The notes: generated by a model from the letters alone, not told the origin. Counted from the first letter of the stretch, positions 1-6,959 are shown. The stretch is 8,581 bases of DNA from an uncultured Actinomyces sp. (GCA_900554605.1 USHU01000035.1:1-8581), one strand, 5' to 3'. Numbers and translations are program-made.

Positions 1-433
1 GCCCTTGCCCGACAATGACGTGCATTTGGCGGCCCATACCGGTGTCAGAGAGCAATTCTTGGATATCCAGGAGCCTGGTCGGGGTTCCATTAATTGCGTA
101 TTCGCTGCCACCGCCTCGGAAAAGAGTGCGACTGATAGTGACTTCGGAGTAGTCGATGGGAAGGAGACCATCGCTGTTGTCAATGGTTAAGTCGACCTGT
201 GCTCGTCCCAAGGGCGCGCGGCCCGAGGTTCCGGCAAAAATCACGTCGGCCATATTCGCGCCGCGAAGCGTTTTTGCACCTTGCTCACCCATCACCCACG
301 CTAAAGCGTCGACGACATTGGACTTTCCAGAACCATTCGGACCGACCACGCAGGTGATCCCGGGTTCTAGGCGTAGAGTCGTTGCACTTGCGAAGGACTT
401 GAATCCTCTCAGTGAAAGTGTTTTAAGGTGCAC
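1..433 (-). CDS. smc: Chromosome segregation protein SMC, N-terminal part (gene runs off the left edge)
   Basis: SMC is the ATPase of the bacterial condensin complex (with ScpA and ScpB) that organises and helps segregate the chromosome. The visible 144 residues are the N-terminal half of the ATPase head. They open [15 protein letters not shown], followed by Walker [10 protein letters not shown] (residues 31-39), the Q-loop region [12 protein letters not shown] (47-58), FAGTSGR and SEYAINGTP, and the window edge cuts at VIVGQG. Coiled coil, hinge and C-terminal head lie outside. The start is GTG at 433; an in-frame stop lies a few codons upstream, no other start codon fits, and the family normally begins exactly here. 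The Shine-Dalgarno match is weak (AGGA about 15 nt upstream). It lies 45 nt downstream of dhaM on the same strand, so read-through is possible. Identification is very secure. Confidence 0.96.
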   Translation of the reverse strand, partial: MHLKTLSLRGFKSFASATTLRLEPGITCVVGPNGSGKSNVVDALAWVMGEQGAKTLRGANMADVIFAGTSGRAPLGRAQVDLTIDNSDGLLPIDYSEVTISRTLFRGGGSEYAINGTPTRLLDIQELLSDTGMGRQMHVIVGQG

Positions 434-478
434 GAATCTAAGCCTAAAGCTTCCTGAAGATATTCAGCAGAATTTCGA

Positions 479-1231
479 TCAACTTCCGTGTCCTTGGAGC
501 ATTTCCCGGACGCATCGCATTGCTTCTTCACGCTCGAGGCCCTGTGCGCGGACATGGATGTGCTGGCCTTGGCGAACCCCTAAAGACATGAGTTCCAAAA
601 CAGAGGAAGCATCAACATCATTGATCCAGACCTGCGCGTCAATTGGAGCAAGAGCTCGGACAAGAAGCGCGGCAGGACGGGCATGCAGGCCAGCAGGGTC
701 GCTGACTGTCATTTCTTCTTCAAGAATCTGCTGCGAGGTAATTTCAAAAATTCGTGACGATGAAGATGGCTCCAGAACGACACTCGTGATTTGCGCAATT
801 TCAGTGCGGGCACGCTCCGCCAAGTCGATGGCGCTTTGACAGGCAGCAACCGCCACTTGGGCAAGCCCAATGCCTCCGTGAGCTGCAACCGCAGCAGCGA
901 CCGTACCTTCGACCAAGGGGGCAGTCACACACATGCAATCTTTCGGATTCCCGCGTAGTTCAAGGACGGTCTGGGCGACCATGGTCGAAGAACCCAAGTC
1001 TGTCAGAAGAAGAACACCACGCCGGCACGAGTCGCTGCCGGGTTTGTGAATGCGCGCGAGCGCTCGATCAAGGGCTTCTTCGACCTTGTTCATAGACGTG
1101 CCTAAACCACCAGTATCCTCCCCCGCAGCGATCTCGAAATGGACGTCCGGAGCCATTTGAGAGGCAAGTTCAACAACGCCTTCAGCGAGTTCCTGACTGT
1201 GCGAGATGATCACGAATGCAACACACGCCAT
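479..1231 (-). CDS. dhaM: Dihydroxyacetone kinase phosphoryl donor subunit DhaM (EIIA-HPr fusion)
   Basis: DhaM is the cytoplasmic phosphoryl donor of PTS-dependent dihydroxyacetone kinase; it re-phosphorylates ADP bound to DhaL. The 250-residue protein has two domains. Residues 1-140 are a mannose-type EIIA domain with the active histidine H11 in VIISHSQELAEG. Residues 173-250 are an HPr domain with the phosphorylatable H183 in AGLHARPAA and the typical helix ELMSLGV; S210 aligns with the regulatory Ser46 of Gram-positive HPr. A roughly 30-residue linker joins them. The partial EI domain found at the end of E. coli DhaM is absent, so the cell's general EI must supply phosphate (inference). 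The start is ATG at 1231, 9 nt after the dhaL stop, with an AGGA Shine-Dalgarno that begins inside that TAG stop, implying translational coupling. It is the last gene of dhaKLM. Confidence 0.93.
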   Translation of the reverse strand: MACVAFVIISHSQELAEGVVELASQMAPDVHFEIAAGEDTGGLGTSMNKVEEALDRALARIHKPGSDSCRRGVLLLTDLGSSTMVAQTVLELRGNPKDCMCVTAPLVEGTVAAAVAAHGGIGLAQVAVAACQSAIDLAERARTEIAQITSVVLEPSSSSRIFEITSQQILEEEMTVSDPAGLHARPAALLVRALAPIDAQVWINDVDASSVLELMSLGVRQGQHIHVRAQGLEREEAMRCVREMLQGHGS

Positions 1232-1240
1232 TGTTATGTC

Positions 1241-1882
1241 CTAATCGTCGGCGGCAGCACAGGCTGCCTGCATGATGATGATTGCTGAAGAAACAGCCCC
1301 CGGATCCACGTGTCCGATTGAGCGTTCTCCAAGATAAGACGCACGTCCTTTGAGCGCCTTCATCCCTTCCGTCAGTGCAGCTCCACGCTGTGCGGCGTGC
1401 GCAGCGTCTTGCAGTACCTCGTTGACGTCTTTTCCTTGAGAGGCCGATTCTCGTGCGATTTGCGCTGCGGGAAGCCACGCATCGAGCATAGTTTTGTCAC
1501 CAGCACTTGCATTACCGCGCTGTGAAATTCCCTCGGCAATAGCCTCATACAAGACTGCGATTGCCTCACTGGCTGGACAATCCGGATGCTGTGCAAGGGC
1601 GCGGCCGCCTCTAAGAAAACCAGTTCCGTACAGAGGACCAGAGGCTCCGCCAACATGAGTCATCAGTGCTTTAGCGACCAAGGTGAGTCCTTCGCACAAC
1701 GAGTTCCACTCGGAGTCTGCGAGGGCTTTCTCAACCTGTGTGAAACCACGTGTAATGTTCGTCCCGTGGTCACCGTCACCAATTTGGCGGTCGAGTTCGG
1801 TCAGGCTTTCTTCTTCACGAATTAAGGAGGCTGCGCACAGGCGCATCCACTGGGCAAACCACTGTGTGTTGATGGTGTTCAT
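1241..1882 (-). CDS. dhaL: Dihydroxyacetone kinase ADP-binding subunit DhaL
   Basis: DhaL carries a tightly bound ADP that acts as a cofactor: DhaM phosphorylates it to ATP, and DhaL passes the phosphate to dihydroxyacetone on DhaK. The 213-residue product has the family length. The Mg-ADP-binding motif DRQIGDGDHGTN gives the metal-binding aspartates D31, D36 and D38. Further family motifs are THVGGASGPLYGT, AGDKTMLDAW and the C-terminal GRASYLGERSIGHVDPGAVS. An in-frame ATG lies 48 nt further upstream, inside dhaK, but I prefer 1882. It has GGAG 8 nt before it, lies 1 nt after the dhaK stop (TGA-A-ATG), and gives the usual N-terminus. The junction implies coupled translation and equal amounts of DhaK and DhaL. 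No residue that I know to be essential is missing. Confidence 0.94.
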   Translation of the reverse strand: MNTINTQWFAQWMRLCAASLIREEESLTELDRQIGDGDHGTNITRGFTQVEKALADSEWNSLCEGLTLVAKALMTHVGGASGPLYGTGFLRGGRALAQHPDCPASEAIAVLYEAIAEGISQRGNASAGDKTMLDAWLPAAQIARESASQGKDVNEVLQDAAHAAQRGAALTEGMKALKGRASYLGERSIGHVDPGAVSSAIIIMQAACAAADD

Positions 1883-1883
1883 T

Positions 1884-2789
1884 TCATTCACTCCATGCGG
1901 GGGCAAGGGTCGGAGCATCATAAAGGGCAAGGATATCCGGACGTGCGCGCATTAAGGTCAGCGACAAACCGTCCATATCGACACTGGTGACAAAACGCCC
2001 CCTCTTCATACGAGCGATCGTTTCGCCAGCGCAACGCGCATATTCTTCTACTGCAGAGCACGCATATGTCAGGTCTTCTTCTGGGGCAGATCCCAAGTTA
2101 TTCACCAGAGCGATCAATGGTTCATTACCTGAAGGAATCTGACTAAAAACTTCATGAACAGCTCGCGAAATGACCTCGGAGCGCGCCGAATATGGAAGTG
2201 TTGAAATACCCTTTTCCCCGTGGATTCCAACTCCTATTTCAGCGTGCCCCTTGGCAAGATCGAAGGAGAGTTTTCCATCAGGAGTTGTAGGCGCACGGAA
2301 ACAAACGCCAAAGCTGACGATTGTTTCTTCAATTTCGGCCGCAAGCTCGCAGAGCTCTTCGCTTGTCATTGCAATCGATGCACCGGCACCAAGAATTTTC
2401 TCGTATAAGACTGTGCCTGCAATTCCTCGCGCCCCTTGTGAAACCCCGCGAGTTGCCAGGTCGTCATGAACGTATACCAGTGTGCAGGCAATCCCTGTAT
2501 CTTCGAGGAGTTCCGCTGCAACTTGAAAATTGAGCACATCCCCGGTGTAGTTCTTGACGATCGCAAGAACTTCTTCAGCGGGTGTCTCTTCAATCATTCG
2601 AGTGAAAAGCTGAGCGATATCCGGTGCAGAAGGCGCCGTGAAATGTTCCCCAGTCACGCAGCCACTGAGCATCCCTTGGCCAAGAAAACCTGAATCCATC
2701 GGTTCATGTCCCCCGCCACCACCAGAAATCACGGCAACAGGAACAGAGGGCGATGAGCTCACGGCAAGCTCTGTGCGCGAGTAAGTCAA
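1884..2789 (-). CDS. dhaK: Dihydroxyacetone kinase substrate-binding subunit DhaK, short N-terminus
   Basis: DhaK binds dihydroxyacetone as a hemiaminal on a histidine and presents it to DhaL for phosphorylation to DHAP. The 301 residues include SGGGGGHEPM with H28 (E. coli H56), KNYTGDVLNF with D84 (E. coli D109), and GVGIHGEKG with H190 (E. coli H218, the covalent histidine). The C-terminus TSVDMDGLSLTLMRA...LYDAPTLAPAW is typical. So all three catalytic residues are present. The start is TTG at 2789 with AGGGGG 9 nt upstream. An in-frame TAG lies two codons before it, so the frame cannot extend. Compared with E. coli DhaK (recalled sequence), about 28 residues before the first Gly-rich loop are absent, and only 59 nt separate this start from the folC stop. 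The usual SLYTAGRRG segment reads differently here (ATRGVSQGARG). An inverted repeat flanks its ribosome-binding site. Function is well supported; the exact start is less sure. Confidence 0.9.
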   Translation of the reverse strand: MTYSRTELAVSSSPSVPVAVISGGGGGHEPMDSGFLGQGMLSGCVTGEHFTAPSAPDIAQLFTRMIEETPAEEVLAIVKNYTGDVLNFQVAAELLEDTGIACTLVYVHDDLATRGVSQGARGIAGTVLYEKILGAGASIAMTSEELCELAAEIEETIVSFGVCFRAPTTPDGKLSFDLAKGHAEIGVGIHGEKGISTLPYSARSEVISRAVHEVFSQIPSGNEPLIALVNNLGSAPEEDLTYACSAVEEYARCAGETIARMKRGRFVTSVDMDGLSLTLMRARPDILALYDAPTLAPAWSE

Positions 2790-2819
2790 CGCTATCTACC
2801 CCCTGAGCTGGACTTACTC
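2779..2819 (-). repeat. 9-bp inverted repeat bracketing the dhaK ribosome-binding site
   Basis: On the minus strand GAGTAAGTC (2819-2811) is matched by its perfect reverse complement GACTTACTC (2787-2779). The arms are separated by 23 nt that contain the AGGGGG Shine-Dalgarno and the first two bases of the TTG start; the second arm begins at the G of TTG. It could be a transcription-factor operator (half-sites about 32 bp apart, roughly three helical turns) or an mRNA hairpin that encloses the start site. Its position upstream of dhaKLM suggests control of Dha kinase, but this is inference. Confidence 0.45.
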
Positions 2820-2848
2820 AAAATGATGCCATGCTCGCCACGAAATTA

Positions 2849-4552
2849 CTAGGGGCGAATTCCCATGAGACGCAAGACTTCTCCAGCTAAGAGGACTGAG
2901 ACAAAAACAACAACGCCGGTTGCGGGGGCACTCTCGTCCCCGGCCTCGCCAAGGTTAACAGCAGCGGCAATTGCTTCGAGGATATCTTCGTGGACTTCCA
3001 CGCAGTCTTCCCCGAAAACATCGCGCGCGATTTCGGCGATTTCTTCGGCGGGCTTTGCGCGCACTCCGGGCATCTGCGTGACCACGAGGGAGTCCAGGTA
3101 GGGCTCAACCTCGCCGAGTACTCCTTCGATATCCTTATCCCCCATCCCCGAATAGACGCCAACAATGCGTTCAAAGTCGAAGGCCTCGGAAATGGATTCA
3201 CCCAGGGTGTGTGCACCGGCAGGATTATGCGCAGCGTCAACAATAATCGTCGGCGAGTGGCGCACGACTTGAAGGCGCCCCGGTGAAGTAGCGGCAAGCA
3301 TTCCGGCCTCGACAAGACGAGCATCCAGCGCACGCCCGCCCATGAAGGCCTCGACGGCTGCGATCGCAGCTGCGGCGTTGTTCGCCTGGTAGCTACCAAA
3401 TAGAGGAACGAAAACGTCCTCATAGACTGCTGCTGGGGTACGGACGGTAATCATTTGCCCGCCAACGCCTAGCTGGCGATCGAGGACTTCAAAGTCTCGA
3501 CCTTCGAGGCGAACAATTGCATCGACGCTGGCCGCACGTTCTTCGATCACCCGCAAGGCTTCTTCCTCTTGGCGGGCGACGATCACGATCTGACCGGGCT
3601 TGATGATTCCTGCTTTTTCTTCTGCGATCTCGCGAATGGTCGATCCGAGCCACTTTTCATGGTCGATCGCAATGGGCATGATGACGCTGACTCCGGCATC
3701 GATCACGTTCGTCGCGTCCCGGCTCCCTCCCATTCCAACTTCGACGACGGCAGCATCGACTGGGTGATCAGCAAAGGCTGCGAAAGCCATAACAGTGAAG
3801 ACTTCAAAGAATGACAGCCGGGTTCCATCTGTTTCGGCGTGAGCACGGTCAACCATTTCGATATAGGGAGCAATATCGTCCCACGTACGCACGAATTCTT
3901 CTGCAGAGATCGATTCTTGCTCGATGGTGATTCTCTCGCGAACATCAACGAGGTGCGGAGAGGTGAATCGCCCGGTTCGCACGCCGCTTGCCGCTAAAAG
4001 CGCGTCGATCATACGCGTTGTTGAGGTCTTACCATTCGTGCCGGTGATGTGCACGCTGGGATAGCTATTTTGGGGATCTCCCAAGATATCGAGCGTTTCT
4101 TTCACGCGATCCAAGGTTGGCTGAACCTGATGTTCGGGGACCCTCGCGATGATTTCTTGGTAGATTTCCTCAACGCGGGCTTCAAGTCGCGCGCTGTGGG
4201 CAGCATCCGAAAGAGCTTCGCGGTGTGCGTCTTCTGCGCGGCGCTCGGCAAGTTCTTCTTCCCAGTCTTCTCCCCACTGGGAGTAGTCGCCTTCAAGCTC
4301 GGCGAGGATCGAAGGATCTGGACCTAGGAGCATGGAGTTCAGTGCCAGCGCTTCGAGGGCGAGATCGCGTTCGTCTGGCTCGCTATCGGCTGGCCCATTG
4401 TCAAAATCCTCTTCGTCAACGCGATCGGCTTCTTCGAGGTAGGGAATGAGGTCTGCTGGGATTGTCCCCGGACGCTGTTCTTCTTGCGAAGCGGGAGCGG
4501 CTTGCTCTGCTTCGTCATGTGAATGATGCGCGAAGAATGATTCCCCGGTCAT
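2849..4552 (-). CDS. folC: Bifunctional folylpolyglutamate synthase/dihydrofolate synthase with acidic N-terminal extension
   Basis: FolC uses ATP to add L-glutamate to dihydropteroate and to reduced folates, completing folate synthesis and retaining folates in the cell. The 567-residue protein belongs to the Mur-ligase family. The core starts near residue 124. It contains the P-loop HITGTNGKTST (168-178), the omega loop SPHLVDVRERI (198-208), VVEVGMGG (269-276), EEKAGIIKPG with K313 as the probable carbamylated lysine, PGRLQVV (424-430), and DAAHNPAG (439-446). The core matches the usual length of about 440. Unusual are the first roughly 120 residues, with about 35 Asp/Glu, 6 Arg and no Lys; the later part looks helical and Ala/Glu-rich. 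The start, ATG at 4552, is backed by a strong GGGAGG 4 nt upstream, so the extension is probably translated. The gene heads the minus-strand cluster and is divergent from the paralogue operon. Confidence 0.93.
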   Translation of the reverse strand: MTGESFFAHHSHDEAEQAAPASQEEQRPGTIPADLIPYLEEADRVDEEDFDNGPADSEPDERDLALEALALNSMLLGPDPSILAELEGDYSQWGEDWEEELAERRAEDAHREALSDAAHSARLEARVEEIYQEIIARVPEHQVQPTLDRVKETLDILGDPQNSYPSVHITGTNGKTSTTRMIDALLAASGVRTGRFTSPHLVDVRERITIEQESISAEEFVRTWDDIAPYIEMVDRAHAETDGTRLSFFEVFTVMAFAAFADHPVDAAVVEVGMGGSRDATNVIDAGVSVIMPIAIDHEKWLGSTIREIAEEKAGIIKPGQIVIVARQEEEALRVIEERAASVDAIVRLEGRDFEVLDRQLGVGGQMITVRTPAAVYEDVFVPLFGSYQANNAAAAIAAVEAFMGGRALDARLVEAGMLAATSPGRLQVVRHSPTIIVDAAHNPAGAHTLGESISEAFDFERIVGVYSGMGDKDIEGVLGEVEPYLDSLVVTQMPGVRAKPAEEIAEIARDVFGEDCVEVHEDILEAIAAAVNLGEAGDESAPATGVVVFVSVLLAGEVLRLMGIRP

Positions 4553-4579
4553 GAGTCCTCCCTAAGTTGAGCTGGGCCT

Positions 4580-4585
4580 ATTCTA
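4580..4585 (-). promoter_or_regulatory. Candidate -10 element for folC
   Basis: On the minus strand TAGAAT lies about 27 nt before the folC ATG and fits the actinobacterial TANNNT consensus. No convincing -35 hexamer is seen 16-18 nt upstream, so this is only a candidate. It would give a short leader carrying the GGGAGG Shine-Dalgarno. Confidence 0.3.
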
Positions 4586-4671
4586 TCGACGAGGCCATGG
4601 AGGCGCCGCGTTTGTGGGTATCGTTGCGTGGATGGGAAGGAAGAGATTTCGCCCAGATGCGTGCTGGAACG

Positions 4672-4699
4672 TAGACTGAGACCACTTAATCGTTAAACG
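4672..4699 (+). promoter_or_regulatory. Candidate promoter and small palindromes before the paralogue operon
   Basis: TAGACT (4672-4677) fits the TANNNT -10 consensus, though no clear -35 is seen. Just downstream are two small overlapping palindromes, TTAATCGTTAA (4686-4696; TTAA half-sites) and CGTTAAACG (4691-4699), placed between the predicted transcription start and the ribosome-binding site. They could be an operator. The motifs are short enough to occur by chance. Confidence 0.25.
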
Positions 4700-4710
4700 A
4701 GGGAGATGCG

Positions 4711-4731
4711 CGAGGAGCTTATGTCTGATTT
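4711..4731 (+). repeat. Duplicated start region, copy 1 (second copy at 5682-5702)
   Basis: The 21 nt spanning the ribosome-binding site and first codons of paralogue 1 match 5682-5702 before and within paralogue 2 at 19 of 21 positions. Both read CGAGGA, then CT, then ATGTCTGATTT. The similarity extends upstream of the MSDF start, so the duplication that made the two genes included the translation signal, or both upstream ATGs are coding. Paralogues 3 and 4 do not share this leader. Confidence 0.6.
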
Positions 4732-5680
4732 TCCACCAAATTCCGGATACCCAGCTCCCCAAGGGGCGCCTCTGATCCCTCAAGGCGGAGTCTACCCGCA
4801 GCCACAAGCTCCTTATCAGGCTCCTCAAGCTCCGTATGCCGAGCCTCCGAAGAACCCCACTTCTAAGGGACCGATCATCGCGTGGATTGCCGTACTGACC
4901 GTTCTTGCATTGGTCGTTGTCTTTTTCTTGTGGCACACATCCAACCGCGGTGCGTCACCGACGCCAAGTCCTACTGCCCCTGATCCTTCTTCCTTCTCAT
5001 CTGCCACTCCCAATCCGAATCCTTCACAGTCCGTCGACGATGGAATCGATGAAGAGACCATTTCGGGGAGCCGTGGAGCTTGCTGGAGCGAGGCTACCAA
5101 GTCTGGGAAGGTGGACGCCGTCAAAGAGATTAAAACAAAGTCAGTGCACTTTGAAGGAAAATTCGGCAACGGCGACATGAAGTACACGTACACGGGCACC
5201 TTGACCGGCTACGCAAAGGGTTCATCTGCACAGAGCAGCTTTGAGATCGTCTGCAGCGTTGTTCACGCTCAAGCAAGCGACACCTTCAACGTTGTAGGAG
5301 ATGTGGGTCTTACGCCGCTCGCCGATCCCTCACAGTCTTCTTCACCATCTCCGACATCGACGAGGAAGTACCATGATGATGACATCGATGAGAAAACATG
5401 GATGATCATCACTGAAAAGTGCACAACTGCTTCTACTCAGTCAATTCGTGACGATTACAAAGTCATGGCGATGATGCCGGGATACCTCAAGAAAACAGCG
5501 ACATTAAGTAATGGTAATGAGGTGTACGAGCTGACTGGAAAAGTTCATGCAGAACGTAAGTACAAGGAAGCTACCGATTTCTCTTCAAGCCTCTTCCAAA
5601 TGAAGTGCACCGCTACTCATATGAAGGCAGATGATTCATATGACGTGAAGGCAGAGATTGACCCGAATCCGATCCAATGA
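4721..5680 (+). CDS. Paralogue 1: single-pass membrane protein with two extracytoplasmic Cys-pair domains
   Basis: I do not recognise a named family. The 319-residue product has a Pro/Gln/Tyr-rich cytoplasmic tail (1-49, e.g. GYPAPQGAP and PYQAPQAPY), one membrane helix (about 51-71, IIAWIAVLTVLALVVVFFLW), and a Ser/Thr/Pro stalk (about 72-105). Two homologous outer domains follow. Domain A (about 107-200) has IDEET, C121, NGDMKY and C178-S-V-V-H. Domain B (about 219-319) has IDEKT, C234, NGNEVY and C296-T-A-T-H, and a Ser/Pro linker (203-216) separates the two. One disulfide per domain is likely. Lacking a cleavable signal, it should sit with N inside and C outside. The start at 4721 (MSDF) is chosen because the paralogues begin MSDF/MSNF and GAGGAG precedes it. 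An in-frame ATG at 4706 would add MREEL, with its Shine-Dalgarno touching the start codon. It is the first gene of a four-paralogue operon. Confidence 0.82.
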   Translation: MSDFPPNSGYPAPQGAPLIPQGGVYPQPQAPYQAPQAPYAEPPKNPTSKGPIIAWIAVLTVLALVVVFFLWHTSNRGASPTPSPTAPDPSSFSSATPNPNPSQSVDDGIDEETISGSRGACWSEATKSGKVDAVKEIKTKSVHFEGKFGNGDMKYTYTGTLTGYAKGSSAQSSFEIVCSVVHAQASDTFNVVGDVGLTPLADPSQSSSPSPTSTRKYHDDDIDEKTWMIITEKCTTASTQSIRDDYKVMAMMPGYLKKTATLSNGNEVYELTGKVHAERKYKEATDFSSSLFQMKCTATHMKADDSYDVKAEIDPNPIQ

Positions 5681-5691
5681 ACGAGGAACTC

Positions 5692-6342
5692 ATGTCTGAT
5701 TTCTCTCCCACCCCGGGCTACCCGGCTCCCCAAGGAAGCCCACAGTTCCCTCAAGGAAGCGTTTATCCACCGCCTCAGGGACAATATCCCTCTTCGCAAA
5801 CGCCGAACCCACTGCCGGCAACTTCAAAGGGCATCATCAAGCTCATTGTCTGGATTTCAGTTGTCTTCGCACTTCTTGTGATCGCAGCCTTCTTCGCCTG
5901 GCGAGCTTTAACTCCGGGAACATCTCCAACTCCATCCCCGGTATCACCATCATCGAATGCCACTGCCTCTTCTGACACCGAAGAAAAAGTTGACGAGTTC
6001 ATCGGACAAAGTGTGGTTACTCACTGTAGGATCGGCGTATTAAACACCTCTCGCTTCCCCAAATTTGAGGGAATTAGGGCGCTGACGATCAAAGAAATCG
6101 GACGCTACGGTGATGTCGGTACTCAATACATGATGACCGGTTTAGTTTCGGGATCAAACGGATCCAATGCCATAGAAACCTATCGAATGACGTGTACCGC
6201 CGTTGTGGCAGACGAACCAACAGAAGTCGGGATCAGCTTTGTCTTCGATACCACCACAGTAGAGATCGAACCCACACCTGTTTCAACCCCCGCTGTCTCA
6301 GATAGTTCAACTCCGACACCCGTTGTTAAGAAGACCCCATGA
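5692..6342 (+). CDS. Paralogue 2: single-pass membrane protein with one Cys-pair domain and a stalk-like C-terminal tail
   Basis: The 216-residue product has the same layout as its neighbours, and its function is unknown. It has a Pro/Gln-rich tail beginning MSDFSPTPGYPAPQG (1-44), a membrane helix (about 48-70), a Ser/Thr/Pro stalk (72-95), and one outer domain (about 96-193) with VDEF, C112, GDVGTQY and C168. It is the most divergent copy: the histidine found four residues after the second Cys in the others is Val here, and the IDxxT signature is VDEFI. The last about 20 residues are again Ser/Thr/Pro-rich (PTPVSTPAVSDSSTPTP), like the linker between the domains of paralogue 1, but no second domain follows. 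The start at 5692 is 11 nt after the upstream stop, with GAGGA before it. An alternative ATG at 5677 overlaps that stop (ATGA) and adds MNEEL. Confidence 0.8.
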   Translation: MSDFSPTPGYPAPQGSPQFPQGSVYPPPQGQYPSSQTPNPLPATSKGIIKLIVWISVVFALLVIAAFFAWRALTPGTSPTPSPVSPSSNATASSDTEEKVDEFIGQSVVTHCRIGVLNTSRFPKFEGIRALTIKEIGRYGDVGTQYMMTGLVSGSNGSNAIETYRMTCTAVVADEPTEVGISFVFDTTTVEIEPTPVSTPAVSDSSTPTPVVKKTP

Positions 6343-6959
6343 GTGATTTCACGCCTTACCCCGAATACCCTCATCCCCAGGGAGCAGCACAGTTTCCACA
6401 AGGCGGCGCTTACCCGCCGTTCCAGGGACAATACCAGCCCCAGCAATCCCCGTATCCTGCCCCTCCAAAGCCACCAGTTAATAAAGGGCCGGTCATGATC
6501 TGGGTTGCGATTGTTGCGATCCTGGCGTTGGTCGCTGTCTTTTTCTTGTGGCGCAGTTTCACGCCTCAGGTGCCGCCGGCTCCTACGCCAACATCTGCGG
6601 CACCCGTTCCAAGCGAATCAACGACAAGCGCGTCTCAGTCAGCTTCTCCAACGAAGAAAAAGACTTATGCTACGCCGACACCTACCCGTTTCCCCGACAT
6701 CGACTACAACACGGCAATTCTCGTTGAGAAGAGCTGCACCGAGGCCATTAAACAGAATGTTGACCAGAAGTACGACCGAACCGAAGTCGATGACATGTAT
6801 CGGTCTGAGACTCCAAATGGAGACATGAATTTCCTCGTTTCGGTCTCCGGATACAAAGGCGATACTCAGTACCTTCTTGAGTGCAAGGTTGCTCACCCTA
6901 GGTGGAGTGAAATCTGGGCGACGGAAGAGATCACTGTGCACGAAAATCCCGTCAAATAG
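6339..6959 (+). CDS. Paralogue 3: single-pass membrane protein with one Cys-pair domain
   Basis: The product has 206 residues; its function is unknown. The cytoplasmic tail (1-50) opens MSDFTPYPEYPHPQG and continues with PQG and QYQPQQSPYP repeats. The membrane helix is about 51-71 (VMIWVAIVAILALVAVFFLW), followed by a Pro/Ser/Thr stalk with a KKK patch (72-117). The outer domain (about 119-206) has IDYNT, C133, NGDMNF and C182-K-V-A-H. The domain is close to that of paralogue 4 and to domain B of paralogue 1. The start codon overlaps the stop of paralogue 2 (ATGA), so translation is probably coupled; the only Shine-Dalgarno-like stretch is a weak AAGAAG. The helix coding sequence shares the 16-mer GTCTTTTTCTTGTGGC (6537-6552) with paralogue 1 (4919-4934), showing common ancestry at the DNA level. 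Confidence 0.83.
   Translation: MSDFTPYPEYPHPQGAAQFPQGGAYPPFQGQYQPQQSPYPAPPKPPVNKGPVMIWVAIVAILALVAVFFLWRSFTPQVPPAPTPTSAAPVPSESTTSASQSASPTKKKTYATPTPTRFPDIDYNTAILVEKSCTEAIKQNVDQKYDRTEVDDMYRSETPNGDMNFLVSVSGYKGDTQYLLECKVAHPRWSEIWATEEITVHENPVK

Noticed and set aside
441..460. Possible terminator hairpin between dhaM and smc (CTGAA/TTCAG with 4-nt loop)
   Set aside because: Only a 5-bp AT-rich stem without a T-run; too weak to call.
156..839. Plus-strand open frame of 227 codons across smc and dhaM
   Set aside because: It spans two clearly identified minus-strand genes and their gap, and the translation is low-complexity Arg/Ser-rich.
2887..3423. Second minus-strand frame of 178 codons inside folC
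   Set aside because: It overlaps the conserved C-terminal half of FolC in another frame and shows no motifs; FolC itself is intact, so no frameshift needs explaining.
4960..5030. Ser/Thr/Pro-rich stretches as possible LPXTG-type wall anchors or tandem DNA repeats
   Set aside because: No LPXTG-like motif occurs at any C-terminus, and the stretches are low-complexity protein linkers without exact DNA repeat units.
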